Part shown: positions 42,126 to 51,076 of the stretch, piece by piece | How positions within the stretch are numbered: position 1 is the stretch's first letter | How the letters are laid out: each line of letters begins with the position of its first letter | Assembly (NCBI GenBank): GCA_044220635.1 | Contig: JBGAQP010000002.1 | Coordinates: forward strand, 124,001-188,000 | DNA from: JBGAQP01 sp044220635 | GTDB taxonomy: Bacteria > Pseudomonadota > Gammaproteobacteria > Burkholderiales > Usitatibacteraceae | Reading direction: 5' to 3' | Length of the DNA stretch: 64,000 bases | Translations under genes and position numbers: made by a program | Notes under the pieces: model-generated | The model's database searches: none | Told to the model about the DNA's origin: nothing | Seen by the model: the letters and a program-made list of their open reading frames with translations, nothing else

Positions 42126-43816
42126 TTCCCCGCCTCCTTCCCCGCCGCTTCTTCCGCGAGCGCCCGGTAGTCGATCTTGCCCACGCGAGTGGTGGGCAGG
42201 CTCGCGCGAAACTCGACCTCGCGCGGGCACGACCACTTGATCAGCTCCGCCCGGCAGTGGGCGACGAGCTCCTCGGCGAGCGCGGGCGTGGCCGCGTTCG
42301 GGTCCTTCGTCACGACGAAGGCCTTCACGCGCTCGACCTGCTGCGGATCGGGCACGCCCACGACGCAGGCATCCTTCACCGCCGGGTGCCGGTAGAGCAC
42401 CGCCTCGACCTGCGCGGGATAGACGTTGAATCCCGAGGACTTGATCATGCGCTTCAGGCGCACGCCGAAGTAGAAGAACCCGTCGGCGTCCATGCGCCCC
42501 AGGTCGCCCGTGTGCAGCCAGGTGCGGCCATCGGCGTGGCGCCTGAGCGCCTGCGCGGTGGCCTCCGCGTCGTCGAGATAGCCCATCATCACCGCGGGCC
42601 CCGCGATGCAGATCTCGCCTTCCTCGCCGGGAGGAAGCTCCTCGGTCGTGCCCACGCGGCAGATCTTGGCGAGCATGTCGGGGAACGGAATGCCGATCGA
42701 GCCCTCGCGGTACTCGCCCACGGGCATCGCCATGATCCCGGTCACGGCCTCGGTGAGCCCGTAGCCCTCGAGGAGCTTCACGCTGCCGCCGCGCGAGGCG
42801 ACGAGCCGCTCGAAGCGCTCCTTCACCGGGCGGGGCAGCGTGTCCGCGCCGGAGAAGGCGGCCTTGAGGCAGGAGAGGTCGGTCCTCGCGAGCGCCGGGT
42901 CGCGCGAAAGCGCGTCGAAGAGCGTGGGCACGCCCACGAGCAGGTTCGGGCGCTTCTCGCCGATCAGCTTCGCCACGGTCTCCGGTGTGAAGGTGGGCAC
43001 GAGGATCGACTTTCCCCCGCCCATGAACGCGGCGTTCACGCACACGCCGAGGCCGAAGCCGTGGAAGATCGGCAGGATCGCGAGGATCGAATCGCCGCCG
43101 TGCAGCCCCGCCCAGGTGGCCGCCTGCAGGCCCTCGGCGAGGATGTTGCGGTTGGACAGGAGGATGCCTTTCGGCAGTCCCGTGGTGCCGCCCGAGAAGA
43201 GGATCGCCGCGGGATCGGCGGGGCCGGTGCCGCCGCGCGGCGCCCGCGGGAAGCCGCGCGCCATCAGCTCCTTCCACCACGCGACGCGATCGTCGGCCGG
43301 CACCGGGGGGATCCTGCGGCCCTTCGTCGCCCAGAAGCCGAGCTTCTTGAGGGGCGGGAGGTAGTCGGGAATGCGCGCGAGCACGATCCTTTCGAGGGGC
43401 AGGTCCGCGGGCAGCGCCGCGAAGGTGCCGTAGAAGGCGTCGAGCGTGAGCGCGATCCGCGCGCGGCTCGAGCGCAGGTAGTGCGCCACCTCCGAGGTCG
43501 TGGACAGCGGGTGGATCATCGCCGGCACGGCGCCGAGCTTGTTCGCGGCGTAGAACGCCGCCACCCCCTGGGGCGAGGTGGGCATCGACACGAGGAGCCG
43601 ATCGCCCTTCGCGAGCCCGATCCCCGCGAGCGCGTCCGCCGTGCGGTCGATGAGCGCGAGGAACTCGGCGTAGCTCGCCTCGGTCCCGAGGAAATCCCAC
43701 GCGATCGCCGCCGGGGACCTGGCGGCGGTCGCGGCCACCGCCTCGTAGAGCGTGTGCTCCGGATAGTCGAGCGTGGCGGGGGAATCGCCGTAGAATCTCA
43801 GCCAGGGTCGTTCCAT
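42122..43816 (-). CDS. AMP-dependent acyl-CoA synthetase
   Basis: A protein of 564 residues of the ANL superfamily. P-loop ILFSGGTTGLPKGILLS (about 205-221), the A5 region LLEGYGLTEAVTG, A7-A8 TWLHTGDLGRMDADGFFYF and KRMIKSSGFNVYPAQVE, and the catalytic C-terminal lysine in TRVGKIDYR. It activates a carboxylic acid to its CoA thioester via the adenylate; the acid is probably medium or long chain by resemblance, not proven. First gene of a two-gene operon with the ThDP enzyme; diverges from the secreted protein gene at 43900. Confidence 0.9.
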   Translation of the reverse strand: MERPWLRFYGDSPATLDYPEHTLYEAVAATAARSPAAIAWDFLGTEASYAEFLALIDRTADALAGIGLAKGDRLLVSMPTSPQGVAAFYAANKLGAVPAMIHPLSTTSEVAHYLRSSRARIALTLDAFYGTFAALPADLPLERIVLARIPDYLPPLKKLGFWATKGRRIPPVPADDRVAWWKELMARGFPRAPRGGTGPADPAAILFSGGTTGLPKGILLSNRNILAEGLQAATWAGLHGGDSILAILPIFHGFGLGVCVNAAFMGGGKSILVPTFTPETVAKLIGEKRPNLLVGVPTLFDALSRDPALARTDLSCLKAAFSGADTLPRPVKERFERLVASRGGSVKLLEGYGLTEAVTGIMAMPVGEYREGSIGIPFPDMLAKICRVGTTEELPPGEEGEICIAGPAVMMGYLDDAEATAQALRRHADGRTWLHTGDLGRMDADGFFYFGVRLKRMIKSSGFNVYPAQVEAVLYRHPAVKDACVVGVPDPQQVERVKAFVVTKDPNAATPALAEELVAHCRAELIKWSCPREVEFRASLPTTRVGKIDYRALAEEAAGKEAGK

Positions 43817-43899
43817 CGGCCCATTGTGTCCATCGCGCGGGGCGGCGGTCTGACGCCGATCAAGTCCCGGCTCCCGCGCGCGCCGTCGAAGGAGGCACC

Positions 43900-44412
43900 A
43901 TGAACGCTCGCATCGCCCTCGGTTTCGCCCTGGCGGCCCTGGCCGCCGCCCTGCCCGCCCGGGCCTGGGTCCCCAATGCCTGCGACGCCGTGCCGAAGGC
44001 GCAGGTCGAGTCCGCCACGGGGCTCAAGGTGCTCAAGGTGGCCCACGTCGCCATCCCCAAGGTCGCGCCCCACACGAAGTCCACCTGCCATTTCTCGATG
44101 GGCACCGCGGACACCGGGCCGAAGCCGAGGACCATCGTCCAGTTCACGCAGCGGGCTGATCCCGCGGCCATGGCGGCCTGGTTCGACGCCAACGTCCGCG
44201 GCGGATCGAGCGGGCGGCGCGCCGAGAAGGTCGCGGGCGTGGGCGAGGAAGCCTACTGGATCGGAGAACCCCTCAAGCAGCTCTTCGCCCGCAAGGGCCG
44301 GTACGCGGTGACGGTCCAGGTGATCGCGCTCGCCACCGAGACCGACGAGCTCGACCAGGCGAAGCGCGTGGCGGCACTCGCCCTTCCGGCCCTCGAGCCC
44401 AAGGTCCCATGA
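43900..44412 (+). CDS. Small secreted protein, paralogue of the gene at 36797
   Basis: A protein of 170 residues with a signal peptide (about 1-22, ending ARA) and two cysteines (NACDAVPKAQVE and STCHFSMG). The layout parallels the 36797 protein: cysteine-containing first helix, second Cys in a strand, GVGEEAYW/EVGDAGFF in the middle, RKGRYAV/RKGKLLV strand and a C-terminal helix. This supports common ancestry. It overlaps hutU by four bases (ATGA). No known domain was recognised. Confidence 0.8.
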   Translation: MNARIALGFALAALAAALPARAWVPNACDAVPKAQVESATGLKVLKVAHVAIPKVAPHTKSTCHFSMGTADTGPKPRTIVQFTQRADPAAMAAWFDANVRGGSSGRRAEKVAGVGEEAYWIGEPLKQLFARKGRYAVTVQVIALATETDELDQAKRVAALALPALEPKVP

Positions 44413-46097
44413 CCCATCGCGCGATCGGCGACGCCTCGCGCATCGTCCGCGCCCCGCGCGGCACGGTGCTTTCCTGCCGCAGCTGGCTCACGGAGGCGCC
44501 GTACCGGATGATCCAGAACAACCTCGACCCCGAGGTGGCGGAGAACCCCGCCGAGCTCGTGGTCTACGGGGGCATCGGGCGCGCGGCGCGCGACTGGGAG
44601 TGCTACGACGCGATCCTCGCGACCCTGAGGACGCTCGGCGATGACGAGTCGCTGCTCGTGCAGTCCGGCAAGCCCGTCGCGGTCTTCCGCACCCACGCGG
44701 ACGCGCCCCGCGTGCTGATCGCGAACTCCAACCTCGTGCCCCACTGGGCGACCTGGGACCATTTCCACGAGCTCGACCGCAAGGGCCTCATGATGTTCGG
44801 CCAGATGACCGCGGGCTCGTGGATCTACATCGGCTCCCAGGGCATCGTCCAGGGCACCTACGAGACCTTCGCCGAGGCGATGCGCCAGCACTACGGCGGC
44901 GCGGCCGCGGGCCGCTGGATCCTCACCGCGGGGCTCGGTGGCATGGGCGGGGCGCAGCCGCTCGCCGCGACCATGGCCGGCGCCTCGATGCTCGCCATCG
45001 AGTGCCGCCAGTCGCGCATCGACATGCGGCTTCGCACCGGCTACCTCGACCGACAGGCCGCCACGCTCGACGAGGCGCTCGCGATGCTCGCGACGGCCCG
45101 CGACCGGCGCGAGGCGCTCTCCGTGGGGCTGCTGGGCAACGCCGCCGAGGTCCTGCCCGAAATCGTGCGCCGCGGCGTGCGCCCCGACCTCGTCACCGAC
45201 CAGACCTCGGCCCACGACCTCGTGAACGGCTACCTCCCCGCGGGCTGGAGCGTGGAGCGCTGGGACGCGGAGCGCTCGGCGAACCCGAAAGGGGTGGAGG
45301 CCGCGGCGCGCGCCTCGATCCGCGTCCACGTGCAGGCGATGCTCGCGCTGCACGCCCGGGGCATCCCGACCGTCGATTACGGCAACAACATCCGCCAGGT
45401 CGCGAAGGACGAGGGCGTGGCCGACGCCTTCGCCTTCCCCGGCTTCGTCCCCGCCTACATCCGCCCGCTCTTCTGCGAGGGCAAGGGACCGTTCCGCTGG
45501 GTCGCGCTCTCCGGCGACCCGGAGGACATCCACCGCACCGACGAGAAGGTGAAGGCGCTCTTTCCCGGGGACGCGCACCTGCACCGCTGGCTCGGCATGG
45601 CCCGCGAGCGCATCCAGTACCAGGGGCTCCCCGCGCGCATCTGCTGGCTGGGCCTGGGCGAGCGCCACCTCGCCGGCCTCGCCTTCAACGAGATGGTGGC
45701 CCGGGGCGAACTGAAGGCCCCCATCGTGATCGGCCGCGACCACCTCGACACGGGCTCCGTCGCGAGCCCGAACCGCGAGACCGAGGCGATGAAGGACGGC
45801 TCGGACGCGGTTTCGGACTGGCCGCTGCTGAACGCCCTGCTCTCGACGGCGGGCGGGGCGACCTGGGTGTCGATCCACCACGGCGGCGGCGTGGGCATGG
45901 GCTTCTCGCAGCACGCCGGCGTCGTGATCGTGTGCGACGGCACGCCCGCCGCGGCGCGCCGCCTCGAGCGGGTGCTGTGGAACGACCCGGCGCTCGGGGT
46001 GGTCCGCCACGCCGACGCCGGCTACGAGTCGGCGCGGGAAGTGGCCGGGCGCCTCGGCCTCGTGATGCCGATGGCCGGCCGCCGGGCTCCGCCGTGA
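44409..46097 (+). CDS. hutU: Urocanate hydratase
   Basis: A protein of 562 residues (P. putida 557). The NAD+-binding and active-site region is intact: AGLGGMGGAQPLAATMAG, QTSAHDLVNGYLP, DYGNNIRQ, and HHGGGVGMGFSQHAGVVIVCDG. It adds water to urocanate to form 4-imidazolone-5-propionate, step two of histidine breakdown. It is coupled by overlapping codons both to the secreted protein upstream and to the LysR gene downstream, giving a three-gene unit. Confidence 0.96.
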   Translation: MTHRAIGDASRIVRAPRGTVLSCRSWLTEAPYRMIQNNLDPEVAENPAELVVYGGIGRAARDWECYDAILATLRTLGDDESLLVQSGKPVAVFRTHADAPRVLIANSNLVPHWATWDHFHELDRKGLMMFGQMTAGSWIYIGSQGIVQGTYETFAEAMRQHYGGAAAGRWILTAGLGGMGGAQPLAATMAGASMLAIECRQSRIDMRLRTGYLDRQAATLDEALAMLATARDRREALSVGLLGNAAEVLPEIVRRGVRPDLVTDQTSAHDLVNGYLPAGWSVERWDAERSANPKGVEAAARASIRVHVQAMLALHARGIPTVDYGNNIRQVAKDEGVADAFAFPGFVPAYIRPLFCEGKGPFRWVALSGDPEDIHRTDEKVKALFPGDAHLHRWLGMARERIQYQGLPARICWLGLGERHLAGLAFNEMVARGELKAPIVIGRDHLDTGSVASPNRETEAMKDGSDAVSDWPLLNALLSTAGGATWVSIHHGGGVGMGFSQHAGVVIVCDGTPAAARRLERVLWNDPALGVVRHADAGYESAREVAGRLGLVMPMAGRRAPP

Positions 46098-46999
46098 CCT
46101 CGTCCCACGCCCCGGACCTCGCCTCGCTCGCCCTCTTCATCCGCATCGCCGAGACGGGAAGCATCACCAAGGCGGCCGCGCAGTCGCACCTCGCGCTCGC
46201 CGCCGCGAGCCGGCGCGTCGCGCTGCTGGAATCGCGCCTCGGGGTGAAGCTGCTCGAGCGCACCGCCCGGGGGGTCGAGTTCACGCCCGCCGGCACCGCG
46301 ATGCTCGCCCACGCGCGCCACATCCTCGGCCACGTGAACCGCCTGCAGGCCGAGCTCGCCGACTACACGAAGGGCGGCAAGGGGCTCGTGCGCATCCAGG
46401 CGAACTCCTCCGCGCTCGCGCAGTTCCTTCCCGAGGAGCTCGCGCGCTTCTCCCGGGACTTTCCCGGCGCCAAGATCGCGCTCCTCGAGCGGCGCAGCGT
46501 GAGCATCGTGCGGGCCCTGCGCGAGGGCGAGACCGACCTGGGCATCGTCATCGAGGGCACCGCGACCGAGGGCCTCGCCTGCTTCGAGTGCCGCACCGAC
46601 CGGCTGGTCGCGGTCGTGCCCCGCAACCACCGCCTCAAGGGGCGCCAGGTCGCCTTCGCGAAGCTCCTCGACGACGACTTCGTGGGCCTGGAGGGCAACA
46701 CCGCGATCTCGCAGCTCCTCGCCCAGAAGGCCGCCGCCGCGGGCAAGCCGCTCCGGCTGCGCGTGCAGGTCAACAGCTTCGACGTCGTGGGCCGGATGAT
46801 CCAGGCGGGCCTGGGCATCGGCGTGCTCCCCGAGGTCGCGGCCCGCGCCTTCGCCGACACCCTCGGCCTGAGGGTCATCGCGCTCTCGGACGCCTGGGCG
46901 CGCCGGCGCATGCTCCTGTGCGCGCGCGACCTCGAGAAGCTCCCGCCGCTTTCGCGCCGCCTCGCCGACCACCTCCTCGGGGCCTGCCCCTCCCGCTGA
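46094..46999 (+). CDS. LysR-family transcriptional regulator
   Basis: A protein of 301 residues from GTG 46094, overlapping the hutU stop. The N-terminal winged HTH reads FIRIAETGSITKAAAQSHLALAAASRRVALLE with RTARGVEFTPAG; the effector domain has the type 2 periplasmic-binding fold. The N-terminal HTH resembles the YbhD/DsdC-like group. Being co-transcribed with hutU it may control the hut genes, in place of the more common HutC repressor, which is not seen in the window. The ligand is unknown. Confidence 0.88.
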   Translation: MTSSHAPDLASLALFIRIAETGSITKAAAQSHLALAAASRRVALLESRLGVKLLERTARGVEFTPAGTAMLAHARHILGHVNRLQAELADYTKGGKGLVRIQANSSALAQFLPEELARFSRDFPGAKIALLERRSVSIVRALREGETDLGIVIEGTATEGLACFECRTDRLVAVVPRNHRLKGRQVAFAKLLDDDFVGLEGNTAISQLLAQKAAAAGKPLRLRVQVNSFDVVGRMIQAGLGIGVLPEVAARAFADTLGLRVIALSDAWARRRMLLCARDLEKLPPLSRRLADHLLGACPSR

Positions 47000-47108
47000 T
47001 CCCTTCGCGTTTCGCGAAGGCTTCCTTGCCCGAATTCCGATTCCGGCCGCGCGCCGGACATGCGAGAGTTTTGCGCACTGCAACAACCCCGCGGACAAGG
47101 AGCGTCGC

Positions 47109-48437
47109 ATGAGCATCCGGGAAGTCGAGATCGCACGCATCAAGAAGGACTGGGCCGAGAACCCCCGCTGGAAGGGCATCAGGCGCGGCTACGCCGCGGA
47201 GGACGTCTTCCGCCTGCGCGGCAGCGTCGCCGTCGAGCACACGCTCGCGCGCCGCGGCGCCGAGAAGCTCTGGCGCATGATGCACGAGCGCCCCTTCGTG
47301 AATTCCCTCGGCGCGCTCACCGGCAACCAGGCGATGCAGCAGGTGCGCGCGGGCGTGCCCGCGATCTACCTCTCGGGCTGGCAGGTCGCCGCCGACGCGA
47401 ACGACTCGCTCGCCATGTACCCCGACCAGTCGCTCTACGCGACCACGAGCGTGCCCACGGTCGTCAAGCGCATCAACGCGGCGCTCCAGCGCTGCGACCA
47501 GATCGACCACGCCGAGGGCAAGGGCGAGATCGACTGGTTCGCCCCGATCGTCGCCGACGCCGAGGCGGGCTTCGGCGGCGTCCTGAACGCCTTCGAGCTG
47601 ATGAAGGCCATGATCGAGGCGGGGGCGGCGGGCGTGCACTTCGAGGACCAGCTCGCCTCCGTGAAGAAGTGCGGCCACATGGGCGGCAAGGTGCTCGTGC
47701 CCACGCAGGAGGCGGTGCAGAAGCTCGTCGCCGCGCGGCTCGCGGCCGACGTGATGGGCGTGCCCACGATCGTGCTCGCGCGCACCGACGCCGAGGCGGC
47801 CGACCTCGTCACCTCGGACGTGGACGAGAACGACCGGCCCTTCCTCACCGGGGAGCGCACGCCCGAGGGCTTCTTCCGCACGCGCAAGGGGTTCGACCAG
47901 GCGCTCTCGCGCGGCATCGCCTACGCCGAGTACGCCGACCTCGTGTGGTGCGAGACCGGCACCCCGGACCTGGATTTCGCCCGCCGCTTCGCCGAGGGCG
48001 TGAAGAAGAAGTACCCGGACCGGATGCTCGCCTACAACTGCTCGCCCTCGTTCAACTGGAAGAAGAACCTCGACGACGCGACGATCGCGAAGTTCCAGCG
48101 CGAGCTGGGGGCCATGGGCTACAAGTTCCAGTTCATCACGCTCGCGGGCTTCCACGCGCTGAACTACGGCATGTTCGACCTCGCCTACGGCTACGCGCGC
48201 GAGAACATGACCGCGTTCGTGAAGCTCCAGCAGGCGGAGTTCGCCGCCGCCGAGCGCGGCTTCACCGCGGTCAAGCACCAGCGCGAGGTGGGCACGGGCT
48301 ACTTCGACGACGTGACCCAGGTGATCCAGGCCGGCAAGTCCTCGACGACGGCGCTGCACGGCTCGACCGAGGACGAGCAGTTCTTCGAGGAGGAGAAAGC
48401 GCACGCGGCGCCCGCCAAGGAGCCCGCGGCGGCCTGA
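47109..48437 (+). CDS. aceA: Isocitrate lyase
   Basis: A protein of 442 residues (E. coli AceA 434). The active-site loop KKCGHMGGKVLVPTQEAV holds the catalytic cysteine; WFAPIVADAEAGFGG, EDQLASVKKCG, ARTDAEAADL and NCSPSFNWKKNL bind Mg-isocitrate. It splits isocitrate into glyoxylate and succinate, the first glyoxylate-shunt step, needed on acetate, fatty acids or other C2 units. Ribosome site AAGGAG. aceB follows after a strong hairpin. Confidence 0.95.
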   Translation: MSIREVEIARIKKDWAENPRWKGIRRGYAAEDVFRLRGSVAVEHTLARRGAEKLWRMMHERPFVNSLGALTGNQAMQQVRAGVPAIYLSGWQVAADANDSLAMYPDQSLYATTSVPTVVKRINAALQRCDQIDHAEGKGEIDWFAPIVADAEAGFGGVLNAFELMKAMIEAGAAGVHFEDQLASVKKCGHMGGKVLVPTQEAVQKLVAARLAADVMGVPTIVLARTDAEAADLVTSDVDENDRPFLTGERTPEGFFRTRKGFDQALSRGIAYAEYADLVWCETGTPDLDFARRFAEGVKKKYPDRMLAYNCSPSFNWKKNLDDATIAKFQRELGAMGYKFQFITLAGFHALNYGMFDLAYGYARENMTAFVKLQQAEFAAAERGFTAVKHQREVGTGYFDDVTQVIQAGKSSTTALHGSTEDEQFFEEEKAHAAPAKEPAAA

Positions 48438-48445
48438 GGGCGAGC

Positions 48446-48475
48446 GGCGCCCGCGGCCCCCGGGCCGCGGGCGCC
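48446..48475 (+). terminator. 14-bp hairpin between aceA and aceB
   Basis: Perfect arms GGCGCCCGCGGCCC and complement with a CC centre. There is no T-run, so full termination is unlikely. It may protect the aceA mRNA end or attenuate read-through so that lyase exceeds synthase. Confidence 0.55.
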
Positions 48476-48517
48476 CTTCCGGGCCGCACCCGCCGTCGAT
48501 CGAGGAGGAGGCAGACC

Positions 48518-50149
48518 ATGAAGCGCGACACTTTCGCCATCCCGGGCATCCAGGTCCCCGAGGGGATGCCGCATCTCTTCGACCGCATCCTCACCCGCGA
48601 GGCGGTCGACTTCGTCGCGCACCTCGCGCGGCGCTTCGAGCGCCGGCGCCGCGAGCTGCTCGAGCTCCGGGCCCAGCGCCAGGCGGAGTTCGACCGGGGC
48701 GCGAAGCCCGGCTTCCTCGCCCACACGAGCGGCATCCGCGAAAGCGACTGGAAGGTCGCGCCCGTGCCCGCCGACCTCCAGGACCGCCGCGTCGAGATCA
48801 CCGGGCCCGCGGAGCGCAAGATGGTGATCAACGCGCTCAACTCGGGCGCCTCCACCTTCATGGCGGACTTCGAGGACTCGAGCACGCCGACCTGGGACAA
48901 CATGGTGCGCGGGCAGATCAACCTGCGCGACGCCGTCTTCCGCACGATCAGCTACACGAGCCCCGACGGGCGCCACTACGGGCTCGGGGAGAAGACCGCG
49001 ACCCTCATGGTGCGCCCGCGCGGGCTGCACATGCTCGAGCGCCACGTGCTGATCGACGGCGAGCCCGTTTCCGCCTCGCTCTTCGACTTCGGCCTGTTCG
49101 CCTTCCACAACGCCGAGCACCTCGTCGCCGAGGGCAGCTCCCCCTACTTCTACCTCCCGAAGCTCGAGAGCCACCTCGAGGCGCGCTGGTGGAACGACGT
49201 CTTCGTCGAGGCGCAGGCCACGCTGCACCTGCCCCGCGGCACGATCAAGGCGACGGTGCTCGTCGAGACGCTGCCGGCCGCCTTCGAGATGGACGAGATC
49301 CTCTGGGAGCTGCGCGAGCACTCCGCGGGCCTCAACTGCGGGCGCTGGGACTACATCTTCAGCTGCATCAAGAAGCTGCGCGCCGACCGCGGCATCGTCT
49401 TCGCCGACCGCGCGCAGGTGACGATGACGAGCCCGTTCCTGCGCGCCTACTGCCAGCTGCTCGTGAAGACCTGCCACCGCCGCGGCGCCCACGCGATGGG
49501 CGGCATGGCCGCGCAGATCCCGATCAAGGGCGACCAAGCCGCCAACGACGCCGCCATCGCCAAGGTGCGCGCCGACAAGGAGCGCGAGGCGACGGACGGC
49601 TTCGACGGCACCTGGGTCGCGCACCCGGGCCTCGTGGGGGTGGCGAAGGAAGTCTTCGACCGCCACATGCCGCAGGCGAACCAGATCGCGCGGCAGCGCC
49701 AGGACGTGGTGGCGACCGCGGCCGACCTCCTCGCCTTCGGGCCCGGGACCCCGATCACCGAGGCGGGCGTGCGCACGAACATCAGCGTCGGGTTGCAATA
49801 CCTCGGCGCCTGGCTCGAGGGCAACGGCTGCGTGCCGATCAACCACCTGATGGAGGACGCCGCCACCGCCGAGATCTCGCGCTCGCAGCTCTGGCAGTGG
49901 ATCCGCAGCCCCCGCGGCGTGCTCGACGACGGCCGCAAGGTGACGGTCGAGCTCTTCCGCGCCCTGCTCGAGGAGGAGCTCGCGAAGCTCCTCGCCGGCT
50001 CGCGCGGCCGGCCCACCCCCGAGAGCTTCGCGAAGGCCGCGCGCATCCTCGACCGGCTCGTCGCCGCGGACGGCTTCGTTGATTTCCTCACCGATCCGGC
50101 GTACGAATGCATCGCGGCGCTCCTGCCGCCCCCGGACCGCGAGGACTGA
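48518..50149 (+). CDS. aceB: Malate synthase A
   Basis: A protein of 543 residues from ATG 48518 (GGAGGAGG upstream), typical of the AceB/MSA form (about 530) and not of GlcB (720). Motifs: MADFEDSSTPTWDNMVRGQ, TLMVRPRGLHMLERH, VLVETLPAAFEMDEILWELR, CGRWDYIFS and a C-terminal GNGCVPINHLMEDAATAEISR with the catalytic aspartate. It condenses glyoxylate with acetyl-CoA to malate. Its 3' end overlaps the apparent 5' end of hutG. Confidence 0.95.
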   Translation: MKRDTFAIPGIQVPEGMPHLFDRILTREAVDFVAHLARRFERRRRELLELRAQRQAEFDRGAKPGFLAHTSGIRESDWKVAPVPADLQDRRVEITGPAERKMVINALNSGASTFMADFEDSSTPTWDNMVRGQINLRDAVFRTISYTSPDGRHYGLGEKTATLMVRPRGLHMLERHVLIDGEPVSASLFDFGLFAFHNAEHLVAEGSSPYFYLPKLESHLEARWWNDVFVEAQATLHLPRGTIKATVLVETLPAAFEMDEILWELREHSAGLNCGRWDYIFSCIKKLRADRGIVFADRAQVTMTSPFLRAYCQLLVKTCHRRGAHAMGGMAAQIPIKGDQAANDAAIAKVRADKEREATDGFDGTWVAHPGLVGVAKEVFDRHMPQANQIARQRQDVVATAADLLAFGPGTPITEAGVRTNISVGLQYLGAWLEGNGCVPINHLMEDAATAEISRSQLWQWIRSPRGVLDDGRKVTVELFRALLEEELAKLLAGSRGRPTPESFAKAARILDRLVAADGFVDFLTDPAYECIAALLPPPDRED

Positions 50150-50981
50150 GACGCTCACCGACGCCGTATCGCCCTACCGCTACCGATACGGCGCCTCCGC
50201 GCTGGTCGTCTCCATGCCCCATGCGGGGACCCGGGTCCCTCATGCGGCCGGCCGCGGCCTCGCGGACCTCGCCGCCTCGCGTCCGGACACCGACTGGCAT
50301 CTCGAGCGGCTCCACGATTTCCTCGCCGAGCTCGATGCGACGCTCGTCGTCGCGACACACTCGCGCTATGTCGTGGACCTCAACCGCCCGCCCGACGACG
50401 CGAGCCTCTATCCCGGGCAAGCGACGACGGGGCTCGTTCCCCTGGAGACCTTCCACGGCGAGCCGCTCTACCGCGACGGCGCGCGCCCCGACGCGCGCGA
50501 GATCGCGCGGCGCCTCGAGACCCATTGGAGGCCCTACCATCGCCGCCTCGCCGCGGAGCTCGCGCGCGTTCGCGCCGGGCACGGCGTGGCCATCCTCTGG
50601 GATGCGCACGCGATCGCCTCGCGCGTGCCGCGGCTCTTCGAGGGGCGCCTTCCCGACTTCAACCTGGGCACCGCCAACGGCGAGTCCTGCGATCCGGGGC
50701 TTGCCGCGCGCCTGTTCGCCGCGCTCGAGCGGCGGGAGGGATTCAGCGCGGTCCTGGACGGGCGCTTCAAGGGCGGCTACATCACGCGCCACTACGGGCG
50801 GCCCGCCGAGGGCATCCACGCCGTCCAGATGGAGATGAGCGAAGCGCTCTACATGGACGAGCGCTGCCCCTTCACTTTCCGGGAGGAGCTCGCGCGCCGG
50901 GTGCGCCCGGTGCTGCGAGAGCAGCTCGGGATCGCCCTCGACTGGGCCGCCCGGAACCGTCGCCCCGCGGCGACGCCGTAG
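50079..50981 (+). CDS. hutG: N-formylglutamate deformylase
   Basis: A protein of up to 300 residues. The N-formylglutamate amidohydrolase fold is clear: VVSMPHAGTRVP, RYVVDLNRPPDDASLYPG, ILWDAHAIASRVPRLFEG, NLGTANGESC, KGGYITRHYG and VQMEMSEALYM, with metal ligands on the HAG, DAH and related motifs. It hydrolyses N-formylglutamate to glutamate and formate, the last step of the HutF route. The start is a problem: in frame there is only TTG 50079 inside aceB; family proteins begin near 50151, where an ACG lies 7 bases after GAGGAC. Confidence 0.88.
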   Translation: MISSPIRRTNASRRSCRPRTARTETLTDAVSPYRYRYGASALVVSMPHAGTRVPHAAGRGLADLAASRPDTDWHLERLHDFLAELDATLVVATHSRYVVDLNRPPDDASLYPGQATTGLVPLETFHGEPLYRDGARPDAREIARRLETHWRPYHRRLAAELARVRAGHGVAILWDAHAIASRVPRLFEGRLPDFNLGTANGESCDPGLAARLFAALERREGFSAVLDGRFKGGYITRHYGRPAEGIHAVQMEMSEALYMDERCPFTFREELARRVRPVLREQLGIALDWAARNRRPAATP

Positions 50982-51076
50982 CAATTCGTTACAAGTCGGC
51001 CCGCTTCGCGGTCCTCGCCCCGGGCGTCCTCCCCGTTCATGGCGCTGGGACCATTCGTCCCGCACGGAGGACAAGG

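Noticed and set aside
43852..43865. CTGACGCCGATCAA upstream of the 43900 gene as another FNR-type box
   Set aside because: The left half-site deviates, there is no matching -10 at the right distance, and such near-matches occur by chance.
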